Assembly: GCA_013041835.1 (NCBI GenBank) | Contig: JABDRH010000252.1 | Location: forward strand, 1-7,709 | Reading direction: 5' to 3' | Length of the DNA: 7,709 nt | DNA from: Desulfatitalea sp. | Lineage (GTDB): Bacteria > Desulfobacterota > Desulfobacteria > Desulfobacterales > Desulfosarcinaceae | In this document: piece by piece, positions 1 to 5,897 of the stretch | Numbering within the stretch: position 1 is the first letter of the stretch | How the letters are laid out: each line of letters starts with the position of its first letter | Notes under the pieces: model-generated | Databases searched by the model: none | The model's input: the letters and a program-made list of their open reading frames with translations, nothing else | What the model was told of the DNA's origin: nothing | Program-made: the position numbers and the translations under genes

Positions 1-595
1 GTAGTAGCTCCCCTAAAGGAACACTTGCCACTTTATTCATGTTAATATGCCAGGTGGAACTTTAAAGCCTAAACCCGGAAGGTTCCTCCACAAACGCGCT
101 CAGGAGGTTATCCCGCAATCGGAAGGCATATGGCTAGTTGACTATCTCCTATCCCCATATATCTCCATACTGTGAAATAAACACAACACAGAAGCCTGTG
201 TCAACCCAAATTTTCAATAAATCCGACGTTTCCCTAAAAATTTAGATCGCCATGCGCAGCACAGGAAAAATCTTAGAAAATTATTTGCATGGCGGCCCGA
301 TCAACGTTATTATGCGTTTCAAGGAGACACAACGATTTGCATGGGTATGCGTTGCGATAGTTGCGATGCTTCCCCACTGTACCGCACAACAATCCTGAAC
401 GGTTTTGGGCTTTTGAATTGAATCCGTCCGACCCCAATTCGCGCGCTTGAATTCAGAGCGCATTTGTACGCGAGCCCTTAGGTCGCCTGTATTCGATTTG
501 AAGCTGAAAACTTAGAAGCAAGTGCTTGCTATTTTATGGAATTTCGCTCATGATCGGTTGAGAGCGGCCTGAGGCCGAGATGAACATCTGATGTG

Positions 596-775
596 AAAAC
601 ACAGTTGCACGAGCTCTTTGGGCTTGCCTGGCGGAACTGAGTGTTCACACAGGACGGTGAGGCAGCTCACTCACTTGGTCCGTGTTTATCGAAAAAAGAT
701 CGTGAATTAAAAAAAATGCTTGAAAAAGTGATCTGACTTTTGTAAGTGATGACCCAGGCATCAATTTCTGAATAG
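596..775 (+). pseudogene. Possible relic of an IS110-type transposase
   Basis: Translating this stretch while allowing frame changes gives fragments in the order expected for the middle of an IS110-family transposase. These are DVKTQLHELFGLAWRN (about 591-637), then VRQLTHLVRVYRKKIVN (about 658-707), then RELKKMLEKV (about 701-730), then SDLTFVSDDPGI (about 728-764). Family members carry a K/T-D-x-K-D segment, a run like 'LRxLTRYRKKLV', then 'KNRLxKxLE', then 'IKLxSVVSDxxGxSG'. At least two frameshifts and several in-frame stops separate the pieces, and neither the DEDD catalytic region nor the C-terminal serine region is recognisable. The similarity is from memory and could be chance, so I rate it low. 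If real, it is an old, inactive insertion. Confidence 0.25.
647..685. repeat. Composite inverted repeat / potential hairpin
   Basis: The arms pair in three blocks. ACAC (647-650) pairs with GTGT (682-685), GGAC (652-655) with GTCC (678-681), and GTGAG (657-661) with CTCAC (666-670) around a GCAG loop. A one-base bulge and an asymmetric internal loop (671-677) interrupt the stem, which totals 13 pairs. No T-tract follows, so it is not a standard intrinsic terminator. It could be a structured RNA segment, a protein site or coincidence. Confidence 0.3.
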
Positions 776-834
776 ACAAGCCTCAGGTGAGTGCTATTTC
801 AAAGATCAAAGTGATTAGCCTCAATTCGATTTCC

Positions 835-1020
835 TTAACAGGCCGATTTGTACTCATGAAAAATGCAAAGTTGTTTCATCCTTATAAATTGCAGTTGGGT
901 ACGTTCTGTTAAGGGGTATGGCTTCAATTGTCTATTTAGGTACAAGGCTTCATTTGCCTGAGTAAAGAAAGCTCGACATTTTTCGGCAAGAATGCCGGCT
1001 CCTTTTAGGAATCGCTTCAT
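835..1020 (-). CDS. Doubtful small ORF, 61 aa
   Basis: This minus-strand frame encodes a 61-aa product with a believable mix of residues and no low-complexity stretch, beginning MKRFLKGAGILAEKCRAFF. It has no recognisable domain, signal peptide or membrane segment. The bases just upstream of its ATG (positions 1021-1035 read on the minus strand) are pyrimidine-rich and contain no Shine-Dalgarno, which argues against translation from this start. It lies alone in the gene-poor region, convergent to nothing obvious. It could be a gene fragment, a spurious frame or, least likely, a small functional protein. Confidence 0.15.
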   Translation of the reverse strand: MKRFLKGAGILAEKCRAFFTQANEALYLNRQLKPYPLTERTQLQFIRMKQLCIFHEYKSAC

Positions 1021-1273
1021 AATTAGAACAAAGGAAACGGCATCAAGACCGTCCGCCCGTTAATTCGGCGGCAGCCGGGCCATATCAGGTTGGCCTATGG
1101 GCGCTTTTGTTGGTCCGGTTGAAAAGTGCAAATGCAGTAGAAAGCAAGACGACCGAATTAGGCTTTGTTCACCACAAAAAATGTTTCTTGACGATGGGGC
1201 TATCTATGCATCTCGCAAGCAGGTCGAGATTCCGCATACAAGTCAATTTCTAACGTTTAATTGTCAGATAAGA

Positions 1274-1278
1274 AAGGG
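1274..1278 (+). promoter_or_regulatory. Ribosome binding site for the 1287 gene
   Basis: AAGGG lies 8 bases before the ATG at 1287. It supports that start rather than that of the overlapping 71-aa frame beginning at 1097. Confidence 0.6.
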
Positions 1279-1286
1279 CGCCAATC

Positions 1287-1922
1287 ATGAAGTTAAGGGC
1301 TTTAAAGACTGAAGAAGAATTAGAGTGGTATCGAAGATCGGCTCATCAATATATAGACGTTTTGTTTCCGTTGGAGTATCTCCAGAGAAGCCGGGTTGTT
1401 GCTTGCTTGGATGACACGGGGAGCATCTGTGGCGGATTTATTATCGTCCTTGAAGGACCTTTTCGGGTCCTTGAACAGATTCCCGGCGGTGAGACTGTCG
1501 ATTTGCCTATAAAGACGGAAAAGACAGCGGAGATTACCGGCCTTTGGCGAACAAAAAGTTGGTGTAAAAAACATGGATCGGCGTCCCTTTTTATCCGGCT
1601 GGGCTTTGAAATTTTTCGGTCCAGAAAAAAATACTTCATATACTCTTACACATTGAGGAAGCCGCACTTGGGAGAAATATATTCGTTTGTAAATCCAAAA
1701 GTACTTTACCAGGGCGATGTCTTTCTTCCGGGGATGGATGCGGCGGACGAAGAATCTATTGAAGTTTTTACCGTTTGGAATTGCCTTGCCGCTTTGTTTC
1801 GCAGTCCTGCTTTTATTTTGCCCAGGTTAAGCCCCGGAAGAAGGAATATTGGTAGAAGATTTTTGTCTGCCGCGTTAAGGCGTCTTACTTTTTCATTCAC
1901 GCCATTAACGGGTCGTCGTTGA
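1287..1922 (+). CDS. GNAT-like hypothetical protein, 211 aa
   Basis: I do not recognise a named family. The predicted order of elements looks like a GNAT-type acyltransferase fold. An N-terminal helix (residues 5-25) is followed by a strand pair with a turn at LDDTGSICGG (41-50). A long strand FIIVLEGPFRVLEQIP (51-66) comes next, then EITGLWRTKSWC (82-93) where the substrate-lining strand would fall, then a helix and a strand KKYFIYSYTLRK (114-125). The usual R/Q-x-x-G-x-G/A acetyl-CoA loop is not evident, so acetyltransferase activity is unproven. The C-terminal 35 residues are rich in arginine with alternating hydrophobics (RRNIGRRFLSAALRRL), which could form an amphipathic, membrane- or nucleic-acid-contacting tail. 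The start is supported by AAGGG 8 bases upstream. The gene precedes three acyltransferase-like genes on the same strand but is separated from them by a probable terminator and 257 bp, so it may be a separate transcript with a related job. Confidence 0.7.
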   Translation: MKLRALKTEEELEWYRRSAHQYIDVLFPLEYLQRSRVVACLDDTGSICGGFIIVLEGPFRVLEQIPGGETVDLPIKTEKTAEITGLWRTKSWCKKHGSASLFIRLGFEIFRSRKKYFIYSYTLRKPHLGEIYSFVNPKVLYQGDVFLPGMDAADEESIEVFTVWNCLAALFRSPAFILPRLSPGRRNIGRRFLSAALRRLTFSFTPLTGRR

Positions 1923-1950
1923 CATTTGATGGGCGACGTATGTTTTTTTT
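1914..1950 (+). terminator. Probable rho-independent terminator after the 1287 gene
   Basis: CGTCG (1914-1918) pairs with CGACG (1934-1938), extendable by two G-T wobbles, and a run of eight T follows at 1943-1950. The left arm overlaps the end of the coding region and its TGA stop. The short stem and the four bases between stem and T-run make it a moderate-strength candidate. Confidence 0.5.
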
Positions 1951-2179
1951 AGGTCAAACAAAGCATAGTTTAATAAATCCAATGTTGCATAAAAAAGATG
2001 GCCTCAAGGAAATAGATGTTTTCAGGAATTGAAATCGACCGCATCAAGACACTACGCACAGATTTTAAAAAGCCGCGAAATTGAGTTGGGCGTCAATAAA
2101 AGGTCATTTTTTTTATGCAATATTGGGCTAAATTGCCGCAGCACCAGATGATATTGATATAATTGAGGCCGGAATCGTT
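1951..2179. other. Intergenic gap before the acyltransferase operon
   Basis: The gap is AT-rich and should contain the operon promoter, but no -35/-10 pair with proper spacing stands out. TATAAT at 2158-2163 is a perfect -10 match, yet it has no good -35 and would start transcription at or after the GAGG ribosome binding site. Just upstream of the ATG, in the same frame and after a stop at 2129, the bases would read IAAAPDDIDIIEAGIV, with no usual start codon. Confidence 0.5.
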
Positions 2180-3382
2180 ATGATTACATCATTAGAAGAC
2201 TTGCTGGCGCCATATCCATATTTGCGTGTTGCGAACGATGCCGATAACGAAGAGATCCTCGAATTTTTGAAAACCGTTCCCATGGAAACCGGTGGCATGG
2301 CCCTGCGGCATGATCGTGCGCCGGACTATTTCGCTTTCTCGAAACGACAAGGGAAAAAAGATTTTTGTTTGGTTATGGGGAACAAAGATCGAACGATCGG
2401 CGGCATTGCCAGTCTTTCTATACGGGATTATTACGTAAATCGACAAAAGGCCAAAGTTGCATATCTCGGTGACTTGCGAATTCACCCACGGTTGTATAGA
2501 AGGACGCGCGTAAATTGGAGAAATCTGTACGTCGATCTCGTGAACAATTATCGCAATATTCGTGATTTTGATAATTGTGAATACTTTTACACTGCCATTT
2601 TAGAAAATAACCGAAGCGCCATTAACGCATTGACCAAAGGAAAATCAAAATTTATTTACAGAGAGCTTGGCGTCTATCAGGCGGTGCATATCCTTTTCAG
2701 GCTTCCGGGTTTTGGCATGTTTCGCACGGCAAGGCAAGTATCCAACGGTATCGGGGCGGTTCGTCGGGCGGCCCAGGGCGATATGGCCCCCCTTCGAGAA
2801 TTCTTATACGAACAAAATAAAAACAAACCCTTTTACGATTATATCACGCGGGAAGGTGACGACGAATTGGAAAGGCGGTGTCAGGCGTGGGATGATTTTT
2901 CCATTTCCTCATTTGTAATTGTGGAGAATAATGATCATGAGATCATCGGCTGTGTCAGCCCATGGTCACATGATGCCGTCAGACGGCTGGTATTGGATAA
3001 ATGTTCGCTCAAGGACCGTGCGCTGAGTGCGATCCTGCCCATCGTGGGTAGCAGTCCTCTGATAAATGGCAACACGATTCACACGCTGAATTTGTCTCAT
3101 TTTGAAATTAAGGATAATTTGGATGCTCGGGTGCGAAAGAAGGTCTTTCGGATGCTTATCGAATTCATTTTTTCGACACGAATGCATAAAGGGTATCATT
3201 TGATCTCGTTGCTCGACTACGCCGGCAACTCGCTCGGATCGATACTGCGCAATTCTGGATTTATAACGAAAACAACACGGGGCGTCATTTACCAGGTGAT
3301 GTCTCCTGATGATATGGCCGAAGGGCATTTTATTCCGACAAAGGAAGGCATTTGCCCTCATTTTGAACTGGCTGTGGCTTGA
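2180..3382 (+). CDS. Tandem GNAT-type acyltransferase-like protein, 400 aa
   Basis: The protein reads as two GNAT-like halves. The N-terminal half (about residues 14-165) starts with YLRVANDADNEEILEFL, a typical first strand and helix. It continues with GGIASLSIRDYYV (74-86) and a motif-A-like segment AYLGDLRIHP (94-103), and ends in the YTAILENNRSAINAL helix (137-151) usual for motif B. In the motif-A loop the sequence is YRRTRVNW (106-113), so the glycines of the usual R/Q-x-x-G-x-G/A pyrophosphate loop are missing. The second half (about 195-375) resumes a GNAT-like order, with MAPLREFLYEQN (202-213), FVIVENNDHEIIGCVSPW (245-262), and a final helix and strand ending at GFITKTTRGVIYQVM (360-374). 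Acyl-CoA binding is therefore uncertain for both halves, and one may be structural. Substrate is unknown. GAGG at 2165-2168 lies 11 bases before the ATG. An in-frame TAA at 2129 limits any longer form. It is probably the first gene of an operon with the next two. Confidence 0.75.
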   Translation: MITSLEDLLAPYPYLRVANDADNEEILEFLKTVPMETGGMALRHDRAPDYFAFSKRQGKKDFCLVMGNKDRTIGGIASLSIRDYYVNRQKAKVAYLGDLRIHPRLYRRTRVNWRNLYVDLVNNYRNIRDFDNCEYFYTAILENNRSAINALTKGKSKFIYRELGVYQAVHILFRLPGFGMFRTARQVSNGIGAVRRAAQGDMAPLREFLYEQNKNKPFYDYITREGDDELERRCQAWDDFSISSFVIVENNDHEIIGCVSPWSHDAVRRLVLDKCSLKDRALSAILPIVGSSPLINGNTIHTLNLSHFEIKDNLDARVRKKVFRMLIEFIFSTRMHKGYHLISLLDYAGNSLGSILRNSGFITKTTRGVIYQVMSPDDMAEGHFIPTKEGICPHFELAVA

Positions 3383-3435
3383 AACACAACAGGCGGAACA
3401 GATATGTGTCGCGTTTCTTTTGATGAGAAAAGAAA

Positions 3436-4419
3436 ATGAAAATGGAAGGGAAGACGGACTGGGTCGGCAAATGGTTTACCGTGGCCAAACAACTGGGCGG
3501 CGAACATCGGGCATCTGGCGGACGGTTGGATCCAGCAACCGGTCGAATGCACTGGACCACCATTTATCATGAGAGAGAAGATGGGCTTGGATGGCTGTGC
3601 AATAATTTGAGGGCAATGGGGTATCATCTGCCACAGATGCCCAAAGCAAGAGTCATCTATAAGCCGCCACGTTATAAAAGAGCGCGGATTATTTATGAAA
3701 CACTGCGCAATATTAAAAGCACACCGATCGCCTGGAAAGAGTTCGATCCTGAAAAAAAGCGCCCCTTTAAGCGGGAATTCGACTGGACCAGTTTTTCTAA
3801 AATCGAAACCGATAGGCTTTCCGAATATGCAAGAGCACAAGGTGCTTCCATAAACTCGCTTTTTATCAAGATTCTCAACGATGCCCTTTTGCCCCAATTG
3901 ATCGACGGACCTTTCGATAGCGCGTGGATGTTCCCGGTGAATATGAGGGGGAACATATCTCTTGCGCTGGATACAGCCAATCACTCCAGTTCCATCATGA
4001 TCCGGACCAATCAGGACACGACCGCCCATCAAATTCAGCGACAGATACGGCACCACTTAAAAAGCAATATCCATTGGGGAACATGGTGGCTGGGTAATAT
4101 CGGAAAAATTGTTGGCATAGGCGGCATGAAGGCACTCTCCTTGCATGGCAAGAAGAATTCTTTTTACCTGGGCACTTTTTCAAGTTTTGGCAACTGGCCG
4201 TTGCCCGGATCGGAGAAGATTCCGTCTGACCCCAACGCTGTGTGGGTTGCAGCGCCGACGGGATCACCCAACTATCCTATCGGTTCAGATAACATCACGT
4301 GGCACGGCAAGTTTACGATGAGCCTGAAAGTTCATCCGGCGATTCTTTCGGATCAACGGCGCATCGGTAAATTTTTGGGTGAAATAAAAGAAATTGCCCT
4401 GGCGTTGATCGGCAAGTAA
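3436..4419 (+). CDS. Shortened HXXXD-type acyltransferase-like protein, 327 aa
   Basis: The C-terminal two thirds resemble the second lobe of the CoA-dependent acyltransferase / NRPS condensation superfamily. LSEYARAQGASINSLFIKILNDAL (128-151) is the usual lobe helix. FPVNMRG (166-172) matches the P-V-D/N-x-R strand, followed by NHSSSIMI (183-190) and a late YLGTFSSFGNW segment (249-259 approx.). The N-terminal lobe is far too short: only 43 residues precede IYHEREDG, where YHxxxDG falls about where HHxxxDG should be. That match keeps the second His and the Asp but not the first His. Spacing from this motif to the P-V-N-x-R strand (about 122 residues) is close to that in the downstream paralogue (about 104), so the alignment is plausible but not certain. 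An in-frame TGA at 3424-3426 rules out a longer start; ATG at 3442 is an alternative. The Shine-Dalgarno is weak (GAGAAAAG). The gene lies 53 bp after the double GNAT and 39 bp before the full-length relative. It could be a non-catalytic partner or an unusual active family. Confidence 0.7.
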   Translation: MKMEGKTDWVGKWFTVAKQLGGEHRASGGRLDPATGRMHWTTIYHEREDGLGWLCNNLRAMGYHLPQMPKARVIYKPPRYKRARIIYETLRNIKSTPIAWKEFDPEKKRPFKREFDWTSFSKIETDRLSEYARAQGASINSLFIKILNDALLPQLIDGPFDSAWMFPVNMRGNISLALDTANHSSSIMIRTNQDTTAHQIQRQIRHHLKSNIHWGTWWLGNIGKIVGIGGMKALSLHGKKNSFYLGTFSSFGNWPLPGSEKIPSDPNAVWVAAPTGSPNYPIGSDNITWHGKFTMSLKVHPAILSDQRRIGKFLGEIKEIALALIGK

Positions 4420-4446
4420 GCTGGGTGTTTGCTGCTCAAGTAAAAC

Positions 4447-4451
4447 AGGAG
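4447..4451 (+). promoter_or_regulatory. Ribosome binding site that selects a TTG start
   Basis: AGGAG ends 7 bases before TTG at 4459, an ideal distance. The next in-frame candidate, GTG at 4465, would sit 13 bases away. The sequence therefore favours TTG, though GTG cannot be excluded; the difference is two residues. Confidence 0.6.
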
Positions 4452-4458
4452 AAGAGGG

Positions 4459-5670
4459 TTGGACGTGGAAAAATTGTATTCGAGAAGGATTTCCAGAACA
4501 GAACGGTTATGGTTGATCGCCAATCACATCCTTCCGCCATATGCGAATCAAATCGTTGTTGAAGGGCATGGGGAAATTGAAACTCAGCGTCTGAAGGACG
4601 CAATCGCGGTAGCCTCCGAAGCCAATCCGGGGAGTCGATTGGTGCTTAAGGGTCACCTTTCTTTTGCCAAATGGGTTGACACCGGGATTACGCCCCCTCT
4701 TTTTGAAGCGAGTGCAGGGCAGTGGTCGGGGACATCTTCCGAAGGCATGCCAGGCTTGCCTTGTGAATTGCCCGAACGTACCGGGCCGACATGCTGTGTC
4801 CAATTGATTAAAGGGGACCCCATTCGTCTCGTCTTTTATAGCCACCATGCCACCATGGACGGGCGGGGAACGGCGCATTGGGTTGCTGATATTTTCAAGG
4901 CGTTGCGCGGAGAGGCCCCCATTGGTTCGGATTTCGATTTGAACGAAATGCAGTTTGTAAATTCGTTCAACAAAGAACGGAGACCTTTAACGCCAAGGGA
5001 ACAGATCGTTCCGGTCGCAAAGCCCATCGGCAACGATCCGGGCGTCACCTGGAGAAGGCGGCGGATCACAGGGAAGTTTTCGAAGCTGTTGGGCAAGATT
5101 GCGGTATTTGTTGCCGCTGAAGCCCGAAAGCACGCCGACGGTACCGTAAAAGTCGGCATTCCCGTGGATGTAAGACGCCATCAGGCTGACATACGGGCGA
5201 CTGGGAATCTTACGATTGGGATTAACGTTGACGTAACGCCGGATATGACACCGGTACAGGTCGCGGAAAGTATCTCTGGTTTGTTGGCTGAAAATCGTGA
5301 TCTAATGCTCGGCAAAGTCGGAAATTGGATTGATTTCGTACCGTTGTGCCTTATGCGCCGCAGGATCGAAGAAAGAATGAACAAGCAATTTGAGACTGGC
5401 CGCTACTATTATTCAGCCTTGTTATCGAATCTGGGAAAAATGTCTCTGGATATGTACTCCGGAGGCGGATTCGAGGCAACGTCGATCTTCTTTATACCCC
5501 CCGGCACGGAATACCTTCCTTTTTTTCTTACCAGTACTGGCAGCGGTGATCATATCGAACTGTTGATCAGCATGCCGAAAAGGCTAGCCAACGAAAAACG
5601 CATCGACACATTGATCGATGATCTTGTTCGGTATTTGGAATCTGCGGATGCCACCGGCGTCCATTCTTGA
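4459..5670 (+). CDS. HXXXD-type (condensation-like) acyltransferase, 403 aa
   Basis: This is a full-length two-lobed member of the CoA-dependent acyltransferase / condensation-domain superfamily, whose members move an acyl group from a thioester or ester to an alcohol or amine. The catalytic motif HHATMDG is intact at residues 129-135, preceded by the strand IRLVFYS and followed by a helix (WVADIFKALRG). The second lobe has helix KLLGKIAVFVAAEARKH (209-225), strand VGIPVDVRR (232-240) with the conserved P-V-D-x-R, and NLTIGINVDVTP (250-261). The bridging segment YYYSALLSNLGKM (316-328) holds the S-N-L-G often seen here, and the last strand HIELLISMP (365-373) completes the fold. Length matches stand-alone family members of about 400-450 aa. 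No signal peptide or membrane helix is seen, so it is likely cytoplasmic. No adenylation or carrier domain is fused, and none is encoded in the window, so donor and acceptor are unknown. It is the last gene of the presumed operon and the one most likely to be catalytically active. Confidence 0.82.
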   Translation: MDVEKLYSRRISRTERLWLIANHILPPYANQIVVEGHGEIETQRLKDAIAVASEANPGSRLVLKGHLSFAKWVDTGITPPLFEASAGQWSGTSSEGMPGLPCELPERTGPTCCVQLIKGDPIRLVFYSHHATMDGRGTAHWVADIFKALRGEAPIGSDFDLNEMQFVNSFNKERRPLTPREQIVPVAKPIGNDPGVTWRRRRITGKFSKLLGKIAVFVAAEARKHADGTVKVGIPVDVRRHQADIRATGNLTIGINVDVTPDMTPVQVAESISGLLAENRDLMLGKVGNWIDFVPLCLMRRRIEERMNKQFETGRYYYSALLSNLGKMSLDMYSGGGFEATSIFFIPPGTEYLPFFLTSTGSGDHIELLISMPKRLANEKRIDTLIDDLVRYLESADATGVHS

Positions 5671-5721
5671 TCTTTCCTAGCGCTGCCGACGTTTCCGGCC
5701 ACATTTTTGAAAAGATTGCCA

Positions 5722-5747
5722 TTGAGGCGATTGATCCATCGCCTCAA
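5722..5747. terminator. Perfect 10-bp hairpin after the acyltransferase operon
   Basis: TTGAGGCGAT (5722-5731) and ATCGCCTCAA (5738-5747) are exact reverse complements around a 6-base loop. It lies 51 bp after the operon's last stop and 18 bp before the argS promoter candidate, as expected of an end-of-operon structure. No T-run follows on the plus strand. On the minus strand an interrupted T-rich stretch follows some eight bases away. It may act as a 3'-end stabilising or factor-assisted terminator, or as a protein-binding palindrome. Confidence 0.5.
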
Positions 5748-5764
5748 CACAGCTTGCCCGCCTA

Positions 5765-5793
5765 TTGACTTGCCTTTGCGATAGTTTTATGAG
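5765..5793 (+). promoter_or_regulatory. Candidate sigma70 promoter for argS
   Basis: TTGACT (5765-5770, five of six consensus bases) and TATGAG (5788-5793, four of six) are separated by exactly 17 bases. Transcription would begin near 5800, leaving a leader of roughly 100 bases before argS. I see no T-box or other known riboswitch pattern in that leader. Confidence 0.55.
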
Positions 5794-5897
5794 AATCAGT
5801 TTCGGTTGTTGTTTCGTTTCTGAATCCATCGAAGCGATTTCTACTGATACCAGCGGCCTGATGAAAGGCATCCGGCGGCTGGTGATGAGCGGGTGAT

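Larger units (their letters stand above)
1..1286. other. Long gene-poor region, no convincing CDS
   Basis: This 1.29-kb stretch is AT-leaning and stop-rich in all frames. The open frames in it are short, lack good ribosome binding sites and match nothing I recognise. It contains small inverted repeats at 186-201, 248-294, 517-530, 647-685, 724-741 and 1053-1071. It also has a 9-bp near-tandem repeat at 351-368 and a 10-bp direct repeat at 283-292 and 335-344. Most of these are within what chance allows. A minus-strand ATG at 38-40 opens a frame (starting MNKVASVPLGELL) that runs off the left edge and could be the start of a divergent gene, but it has no clear Shine-Dalgarno. Degraded transposase-like fragments are listed separately. 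The region reads as decayed or intergenic DNA carrying whatever promoter drives the gene at 1287; I could not place that promoter with confidence. Confidence 0.6.

Noticed and set aside
248..294. 8-bp inverted repeat CGCCATGC / GCATGGCG with a 31-base spacer
   Set aside because: Repeats of this length and spacing are expected a few times by chance in a window this size.
283..368. Direct repeat ATTTGCATGG (283-292, 335-344) and the near-tandem GTTGCGATA/GTTGCGATG (351-368)
   Set aside because: Considered as a repeat array or iteron-like origin, but there are only two copies of each, with no regular spacing and no replication gene nearby.
281..463. 60-aa minus-strand ORF
   Set aside because: It is isolated, of unusual composition, and has no family resemblance.
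517..530. AGCAAG-TG-CTTGCT palindrome followed by ATTTTA as a terminator
   Set aside because: The stem is at most 5 bp once a loop is allowed, the T-run is short, and no gene ends before it.
1188..1216. TTGACG as a -35 box for the 1287 gene
   Set aside because: No acceptable -10 lies 16-18 bases downstream.
1097..1312. 71-aa plus-strand ORF overlapping the start of the 1287 gene
   Set aside because: It has no ribosome binding site and no recognisable domain, and it overlaps the better-supported gene out of frame.
2158..2163. TATAAT as a -10 box for the operon
   Set aside because: No -35 at proper spacing, and the transcript would begin at or after the ribosome binding site.
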